Shown here in pieces: positions 23,165-26,832 of a stretch of DNA of 26,832 bases. Made by a program: the position numbers and the translations under genes. This stretch comes from Nanobdellota archaeon (GTDB lineage: Archaea > Nanoarchaeota > Nanoarchaeia > Parvarchaeales > Parvarchaeaceae): the NCBI GenBank assembly GCA_021834945.1, contig JAKBRA010000007.1:1-26832 (forward strand), written 5' to 3'. The notes beneath the pieces are model-generated. The model had not been told where the DNA came from. It saw only the letters and a list, made by a program, of their open reading frames with translations, and did no database searches. How positions within the stretch are numbered: the stretch's first letter is position 1; the number at the start of each line of letters is the position of its first letter.

Positions 23165-23662
23165 TTAATTTAATTTTCTAAGGACAAGAACAAGATTCTC
23201 ATTTGCAAATTCTTCCGAGATTATGCTCTGCTTTTTGTCCCTTCTCACTATTTTAAGATAGATCTTATCGCCATTTTTAGCGCGTACCTCTATTGAGTTT
23301 TCCATCTTTTTTATGTCTATGTCTGTCTTGTTTCTAACGCCTGGAAGAGATATAGCGTGTATTACTGTATCACCGTGCTTAGATATCAGATCTTCAGGCT
23401 CTATTACCTCCTTCGCAGGAAAGGCCTGCTTTGAGCTGCTTTCATGCCTCTGCTTATTTTCCTGCTGCTTATCGGTAAAGATTGAGCCGTTGAATACTCC
23501 GTTTAAAACCTGCGGCATTATTTCCTGCACCATTTTTGTAACGTCTATATTCAACCCGCTTATGTTTATTCCCTGAGACCTTAATGGCCTGCCACATTTT
23601 GGACAGAAACTCCATTCCCTTTCTACAGGCATTCCACAAAACAGGCATTTTTTCTTCTGCAT
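23165..23662 (-). CDS. Zinc-ribbon plus Hsp20-like domain protein
   Basis: A 165-residue protein with two parts. The N-terminus is a zinc ribbon with ligands C6/C9 and C20/C23 (KKKCLFCGMPVEREWSFCPKCGRPL). A linker (about 30-85, rich in Gln, Lys and Ser) leads to a C-terminal beta-sandwich of the Hsp20/alpha-crystallin (CS-like) type: AISLPGVRNKTDIDIKKMEN followed by SIEVRAKNGDKIYLKIV. It could be a metal-dependent holdase or an adaptor that brings a client to a chaperone. A TATA-like ATTATATATTC lies about 29 nt upstream of the ATG. Small heat-shock activity is inferred from the fold, not shown. Confidence 0.75.
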   Translation of the reverse strand: MQKKKCLFCGMPVEREWSFCPKCGRPLRSQGINISGLNIDVTKMVQEIMPQVLNGVFNGSIFTDKQQENKQRHESSSKQAFPAKEVIEPEDLISKHGDTVIHAISLPGVRNKTDIDIKKMENSIEVRAKNGDKIYLKIVRRDKKQSIISEEFANENLVLVLRKLN

Positions 23663-23747
23663 AATTTATTCTCTTGGCTGTGATTGAATATATAATTTGC
23701 TGTGTATTTAGGAAAAGGTTAAATTATGGAAGAATCTAATAAAATAT

Positions 23748-23969
23748 ATGATAAAATCGCTGTTTTTGATAGGATTGATAGTGTTCCTTATAGGGGGAAT
23801 CTCTTTCCTCGGTCTGAACATACAGACGGTAAGCGGATACGTAAACAAGATATTGTCGTTTATCCCTCTGCAGCAGGTGTACACATCGATAATCTTCATA
23901 GTGATAGGACTAATACTGATGGGATTGAGCTTCCATCCGAAGATGGGCAAATACTACAAATATTATTGA
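23748..23969 (+). CDS. Small two-helix membrane protein
   Basis: A 73-residue hypothetical protein with two clear membrane helices (about 3-22 and 45-63) and a basic/aromatic C-terminal tail (HPKMGKYYKYY). The start at 23748 is preferred over the overlapping frame from 23726 because a TATA-like GTTAAATTA lies 26 nt upstream and the product is a coherent membrane protein. It is followed after 1 nt by another small gene, so they form a two-gene unit. The function is unknown. Confidence 0.6.
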   Translation: MIKSLFLIGLIVFLIGGISFLGLNIQTVSGYVNKILSFIPLQQVYTSIIFIVIGLILMGLSFHPKMGKYYKYY

Positions 23970-23970
23970 C

Positions 23971-24186
23971 ATGGGATTTGCTGGAACCGGCATAACGAAT
24001 GACGACGCAGAAGAGATACTGACTTCACTGGTAAAGGCTTACTCTGCAATTCCTCCCGTAATAAAGCCTTACATACCTCCGTTAGACAGGATATTAAAGG
24101 TATTGCCGGATACGGTAAGGAAGTACTCTGTAGAAGACATAATAAAGCTTTTGGACTGGGCCGCGAAGAACGAGATAGTGATTTAA
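23971..24186 (+). CDS. Hypothetical protein, 71 residues
   Basis: A small soluble helical protein with no recognised family. It starts MGFAGTGITNDDAEEILTSL, has a Pro-rich middle (SAIPPVIKPYIPPLDRIL) and ends with an acidic helix (VEDIIKLLDWAAKNEIVI). It begins 1 nt after the two-helix membrane protein, so translation is probably coupled, and it may be that protein's cytoplasmic partner (inference). Confidence 0.55.
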   Translation: MGFAGTGITNDDAEEILTSLVKAYSAIPPVIKPYIPPLDRILKVLPDTVRKYSVEDIIKLLDWAAKNEIVI

Positions 24187-24215
24187 AATCAAAAAGAAGA
24201 TAAAACACAACGATA

Positions 24216-24225
24216 GGTTTAAATT
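24216..24225 (+). promoter_or_regulatory. TATA box of the uL13-uS9 operon
   Basis: GTTTAAATTC, about 29 nt upstream of the ATG at 24250. Confidence 0.4.
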
Positions 24226-24249
24226 CGGATATGTATTCTATTTAAAGAT

Positions 24250-24660
24250 ATGATAATCGATGGAAAGGACTCCGTGTTGGGAAGGCTTGCAACTTTTGCC
24301 GCAAAATCGGCATTGGAAGGGGAAAACGTTGACATAGTAAACGCGAAGGACATCGTGATAGTGGGAAACAAAAACAACATACTTAAAAAATACCTTGAAA
24401 GAAGAAGGATAGGAACGATGTCCAAGGGGCCTTTCTTCCCAAGAGACACAAAAGGGATAGTAAGAAGGGCGCTTAGGGGGATGATAAGAGACAAGAGATA
24501 CCATGGTAGAGAAGCCTTCAAGAGGATAAAGGTATACGAAGCCGTTCCAGAAGAATTAAAAGGCAGGGAAATGGTCAATATAGCAAAGGTAAGAATGGAC
24601 AAGCCGATACACAAAGTTAAAATAGGAGAGCTTGCAAATATACTTAAACAGGTAAAGTAA
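24250..24660 (+). CDS. rpl13: Ribosomal protein uL13
   Basis: A 136-residue large-subunit ribosomal protein of archaeal type. The N-terminus IIDGKDSVLGRLATFAAKSAL and the block IVNAKDIVIVGNK are diagnostic, followed by GPFFPRDTKGIVRRALRGMIRDKRYHGREAFKRIKVY. It is slightly shorter than many archaeal uL13 proteins. The uL13-uS9 pairing is conserved in archaea and bacteria; uS9 starts 1 nt after this stop codon. In other archaea rpl18e, rpoN and rpoK often flank the pair; none of them is seen here. Confidence 0.97.
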   Translation: MIIDGKDSVLGRLATFAAKSALEGENVDIVNAKDIVIVGNKNNILKKYLERRRIGTMSKGPFFPRDTKGIVRRALRGMIRDKRYHGREAFKRIKVYEAVPEELKGREMVNIAKVRMDKPIHKVKIGELANILKQVK

Positions 24661-24661
24661 A

Positions 24662-25057
24662 ATGAAAAAGAACGCAATGATAGTAGCAAAGAGAAAAACC
24701 GCAGTTGCAAATGCGACCATAAAGGAAGGAAAGGGAAACGTATTCATAAACGGAAAGTCACTGGATTCTTTTAACGATAAGCTATTCAGACAGATCGCAT
24801 CTGAACCGATTGAACTGTCGGACGAGCTTTATAAAAAATACGACATAGATATAACAATAAATGGCGGCGGACAAAATGCCAGAGCGCAGACCATAAGATC
24901 TGCGATAGCCAAGAGCCTGGTTAAAAAAGAAAAGAGCCTGAGAAAGAAATTCATAGAATATGACAGAACTTTGCTTGTAGACGACAAAAGGCAGACAGAA
25001 GCCCAGAAGCCTTACAGAAGTGCGGCAAGGGCGCTCAAACAGACAAGTTATAGGTGA
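24662..25057 (+). CDS. rps9: Ribosomal protein uS9
   Basis: A 131-residue small-subunit ribosomal protein. The start MIVAKRKTAVANATIKEGKGNVFING and the later ITINGGGQNARAQTIRSAIAKSLV are diagnostic. The C-terminal tail ends RALKQTSYR; the final arginine is the residue that contacts P-site tRNA in the family. It is co-transcribed with rpl13. Confidence 0.97.
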   Translation: MKKNAMIVAKRKTAVANATIKEGKGNVFINGKSLDSFNDKLFRQIASEPIELSDELYKKYDIDITINGGGQNARAQTIRSAIAKSLVKKEKSLRKKFIEYDRTLLVDDKRQTEAQKPYRSAARALKQTSYR

Positions 25058-25099
25058 GCAGAAAATGCTTAAATATCGCATATCCTCTTATTTATAACT

Positions 25100-25615
25100 A
25101 TGCAAAACGCCAGCAAATTACAGCTCCTCTCTGCCTTGCTTAAAGAAGGAAACGAGGAAAAAGCGCAGGAAACTCTAGACGAAATATTAATCACAAGGAA
25201 GAAAATAAACGGAGATAGTGAGATAAATCACACCTTAAAGATATACATTGCTGGCCCATATACACCTAAAAACGCAAGCATGCATGACGCAGCGAAGATT
25301 GCGCATGAAAACACTGTAAATGCAATAAATTTTGGCATTGAAGTAATAGAGAAGGGACATTTGCCATATATACCCCATCTTTCGCACTTCATGCACTTAT
25401 ACGGCAAAAAAACGCTATCCTATAGATATTATACTGAAGCAGATATTGAATGGCTGCATAACTGCGATGCCATACTTTATTACGGAAACAAAATAGGACT
25501 GTCAAAGGGAGCTGACAACGAGCTTAAAATAGCTATAGACAGTGGAAAGATGGTGTTTTTCTCCGTCAATGAAATACCAACGTGCAGGGATTCTGCGAAA
25601 AGATACGGACTTTAA
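25100..25615 (+). CDS. Nucleoside deoxyribosyltransferase-like protein (DUF4406 type)
   Basis: A 171-residue protein. After a helical N-terminal extension (about 1-45) the catalytic-type domain begins with KIYIAGPYTPKN. It continues with GHLPYIPHLSHFMHLYG, EADIEWLHNCDAILYYG and GLSKGADNELKIAID, the standard order for the nucleoside 2-deoxyribosyltransferase superfamily and DUF4406. Members cleave or exchange N-glycosidic bonds of (deoxy)nucleotides, but the substrate here cannot be read from sequence. The glutamate of GADNE is the likely nucleophile. A TATA-like TTAAATATC lies about 26 nt upstream. A YbaK-type gene follows after 7 nt. Confidence 0.82.
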   Translation: MQNASKLQLLSALLKEGNEEKAQETLDEILITRKKINGDSEINHTLKIYIAGPYTPKNASMHDAAKIAHENTVNAINFGIEVIEKGHLPYIPHLSHFMHLYGKKTLSYRYYTEADIEWLHNCDAILYYGNKIGLSKGADNELKIAIDSGKMVFFSVNEIPTCRDSAKRYGL

Positions 25616-25622
25616 TTTAAGT

Positions 25623-26081
25623 ATGAATGGACAAAAAGAGATAGTGGAATTCTTTGAATCAAGAGGATTGCTAATAAATTTCATTGAAACGGAAAAAAGC
25701 ACGGCAAGCTCGCAGGAAGCGGCTTCGGTCATAGGCTGTAGAATCGACGAAATAGCGAAATCAATAGTATTCGATGTTGAAGGGAAAGCCGCATTGATCC
25801 TTTTAGAAGGAGACAAAAAAGTGGACATAGAAAAGCTGGAAAAGGCGCTTGGCTCTAAGGTAAAAAAGGCAGACCCCTCGTTTATTGTACAAAAAACCGG
25901 CTTTGAAGCGGGAGGCGTCGCTCCGGTAGTCAAAGAAAACATGCAGATATTCATAGATAAGGGAGTTATGAAACATGAATTTGTATGGATATCTGCAGGA
26001 TCCAGAACCGCGGTAATTAAGCTGGATACGAAAGGACTGGACAAAGCATTAAACGCAGAGATTATTTCGATTTCCTGCTGA
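25623..26081 (+). CDS. YbaK/ProX-type aminoacyl-tRNA deacylase
   Basis: A 152-residue editing-domain protein that likely hydrolyses mischarged tRNA (Cys- or Ala-tRNA-Pro type). Motifs are STASSQEAASVIGC, the key lysine K46 in DEIAKSIVF, the family loop FEAGGVAPV (94-102) and EFVWISAGSRTAVIKL. The start is taken at the ATG at 25623 because the protein then begins MNGQKEIVEFFE, like the family; a longer frame from 25542 would overlap the upstream gene. It lies 7 nt after the deoxyribosyltransferase-like gene and overlaps the convergent membrane-protein gene by 20 nt. Which amino acid it edits is not determined. Confidence 0.9.
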   Translation: MNGQKEIVEFFESRGLLINFIETEKSTASSQEAASVIGCRIDEIAKSIVFDVEGKAALILLEGDKKVDIEKLEKALGSKVKKADPSFIVQKTGFEAGGVAPVVKENMQIFIDKGVMKHEFVWISAGSRTAVIKLDTKGLDKALNAEIISISC

Positions 26082-26487
26082 ACAGGGAAAAAATTAAAAG
26101 GGAAAACGCGAATAATATAAACGCAGTGTCTACGTATAGATTTAGCGGCTGGTAATAATTACTCAGGTTATAGTATTGACCGATACTTACCAGGAAGTTA
26201 GCCTCATCCGATATAAGGCCGACGCCGAAGCCGAAGACGAATGCAGTGATGGACATTGCCCTGTTATCCCTTCTCAACTTCTCGTCAAGCGCGAAAAACA
26301 CCAAGCCGCTTACGATTACAAGGATTATGCCAAGGAATATGTGGTGGAATTTTATCCCGTCATAGCCGAGCCCCAGGTTTCCGCCGAAATAGACGTAAAT
26401 CCTTGCTATCAATATAGCTAATGCTATCCCGAAAAGGAGATAAAAAGAGGGCTGTCCCAATATTCTTCTGCTCACATTTTTAGCCAT
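26062..26487 (-). CDS. Four-helix membrane protein of unknown function
   Basis: A 141-residue integral membrane protein with four predicted helices (about 13-35, 45-67, 78-97 and 115-137). Conserved-looking polar residues inside or at the edge of helices include HHIFLGI (a His pair) and GLISDEANFL (Asp-Glu), a pattern I associate with uncharacterised archaeal membrane proteins. The ends are basic (MAKNVSRRI and LFSRKSK), suggesting cytoplasmic termini. It has its own AT-rich upstream region, shared divergently with tRNA-Ala. Confidence 0.7.
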   Translation of the reverse strand: MAKNVSRRILGQPSFYLLFGIALAILIARIYVYFGGNLGLGYDGIKFHHIFLGIILVIVSGLVFFALDEKLRRDNRAMSITAFVFGFGVGLISDEANFLVSIGQYYNLSNYYQPLNLYVDTAFILFAFSLLIFSLFSRKSK

Positions 26488-26533
26488 AAATTTAATATTA
26501 TTAATATTAACAACTGCTATTTATAAAGAGTAC

Positions 26534-26605
26534 GGGCCGGTGGTCTAATGGCATGACGTCACGTTCGCATCGTGAAGGCTCCGAGTTCAAATCTCGGCCG
26601 GTCCA
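26534..26605 (+). tRNA. tRNA-Ala (anticodon CGC)
   Basis: A complete cloverleaf. The acceptor stem GGGCCGG/CCGGTCC contains the G3-U70 wobble pair, the alanine identity element, with discriminator A. The anticodon stem TCACG/CGTGA encloses TTCGCAT with anticodon CGC, which reads GCG. The T arm CCGAG/CTCGG encloses TTCAAAT. It has no intron and no encoded CCA (CG follows the discriminator). AT-rich sequence with TATA-like elements lies at about 26495-26528. Confidence 0.95.
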
Positions 26606-26632
26606 CGTATACAAACTTGCAAGAAAGTGGTG

Positions 26633-26667
26633 TCAAAAGGTATTTTGACTACAAAAATACCCTTTGA
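26633..26667. terminator. Strong hairpin downstream of tRNA-Ala
   Basis: The arms TCAAAAGGTATTTT (26633-26646) and AAAATACCCTTTGA (26654-26667) are complementary at 13 of 14 positions, with a 7-nt loop. The stop codon of the minus-strand reading frame lies in the loop. It could end transcription from one or both sides. Confidence 0.4.
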
Positions 26668-26832
26668 TGGTTGCCTTTTCCCCATATGATTTTATTTGTA
26701 AAGAATAGGGAAATGGCTGAGACCACCACTATTGAAAAGGTCGATATGATTGAAAAATCAGTCCTTCCAAAAGCAAGCAGGTATTTCGATATAACGCTTA
26801 TTACGAATATGTCGAACGCCACTACTGCGAGT
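26649..26832 (-). CDS. C-terminal end of a probable membrane protein (partial)
   Basis: The minus strand is open from the window edge to a TAG at 26651-26649, about 60 codons. The product is hydrophobic with two likely membrane helices (LAVVAFDIFVISVISKYLLA and FSIISTFSIVVVSAISLFF) and a polar end (TNKIIWGKGNHQRVFL). Codon use (ATA, AGG) is like that of neighbouring genes. The start lies outside the window. A competing plus-strand frame opens at an ATG at 26714 (MAETTTIEKVDMIEKSV...) and runs off the edge. I prefer the minus strand because its product is a coherent membrane protein. Confidence 0.5.
   Translation of the reverse strand, partial: LAVVAFDIFVISVISKYLLAFGRTDFSIISTFSIVVVSAISLFFTNKIIWGKGNHQRVFL

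Noticed and set aside
23726..23995. An 89-codon plus-strand frame overlapping the small membrane protein
   Set aside because: The product is not coherent, while the overlapping frame from 23748 gives a two-helix membrane protein with a well-placed TATA box.
25542..25622. Extended N-terminus for the YbaK-type gene
   Set aside because: The extra 27 residues do not resemble the family and lie inside the upstream gene; the ATG at 25623 fits the family start.
26714..26832. Plus-strand ATG frame running off the window edge
   Set aside because: It is short and has no recognisable content; it overlaps the minus-strand hydrophobic frame that I prefer. A TATA-like box upstream keeps it possible, so the choice is tentative.
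1..26832. CRISPR arrays, insertion sequences, phage or defence islands
   Set aside because: No regularly spaced direct repeats, transposase or integrase genes or terminal inverted repeats were found on reading both strands.

Overview
The window is a gene-dense archaeal chromosome segment. Both halves of a clamp loader, DNA topoisomerase VI, archaeal-type ribosomal proteins (eS19, eL31, eL39, uL13, uS9), PDCD5, prefoldin alpha, FtsY, Elp3, Pno1/Dim2, the RNase P protein Rnp4 and an archaeal RNase P RNA all point to Archaea. Short proteins, overlapping genes, AT-rich TATA boxes about 26 nt upstream of start codons (leaderless transcripts) and a large DUF2341/LamG surface protein suggest a small-genome DPANN lineage of the ARMAN/Micrarchaeota kind. 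That lineage placement is inference; no 16S rRNA is present.

Layout: 1-552 is the 3' end of a Trm5-like tRNA methyltransferase. 566-4069 (minus) is a compact four-gene operon: a winged-helix protein, a KaiC-like ATPase, the RFC small subunit and a degenerate RFC large subunit. 4110-5651 (minus) encodes a membrane-anchored thioredoxin-like DUF929 protein. 5685-5966 (minus) is the RNase P RNA gene, which overlaps no protein gene. 6002-9694 is a set of single genes: a SWIM zinc-finger protein, an unknown, a hemerythrin, an erythromycin-esterase-like hydrolase and an AIM24 protein. After tRNA-Arg(CCU) come a small P-loop ATPase, a presenilin-like protease and a MIP18/DUF59 protein (9908-11814).

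11851-16902 (minus) is an elp3-pno1-top6B-top6A operon. A divergent 981-residue surface protein with two tandem DUF2341 units and a LamG end follows. 19885-22839 (minus) is the conserved archaeal translation/secretion cluster rnp4-rps19e-pdcd5-rpl39e-rpl31e-pfdA-ftsY, including a 48-codon eL39 gene. A 41-residue, extremely acidic microprotein with a strong Shine-Dalgarno sequence lies at 23004-23129. Then come a zinc-ribbon/Hsp20-like protein, a two-gene unit of small unknown proteins, the uL13-uS9 pair, a nucleoside deoxyribosyltransferase-like protein, a YbaK-type tRNA deacylase, a four-helix membrane protein, tRNA-Ala(CGC) and the end of one more gene.

Most of the content serves information processing: replication, tRNA maturation and modification, ribosome assembly and protein targeting. 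The points most worth a second look are the large subunit of the clamp loader with a broken Walker A motif, the roughly 80-residue insertion in the ATPase domain of topoisomerase VI B, the acidic microprotein, the 44-nt overlap of rnp4 with rps19e, and the interleaved divergent promoters. I found no CRISPR array, insertion sequence, phage or obvious defence island.
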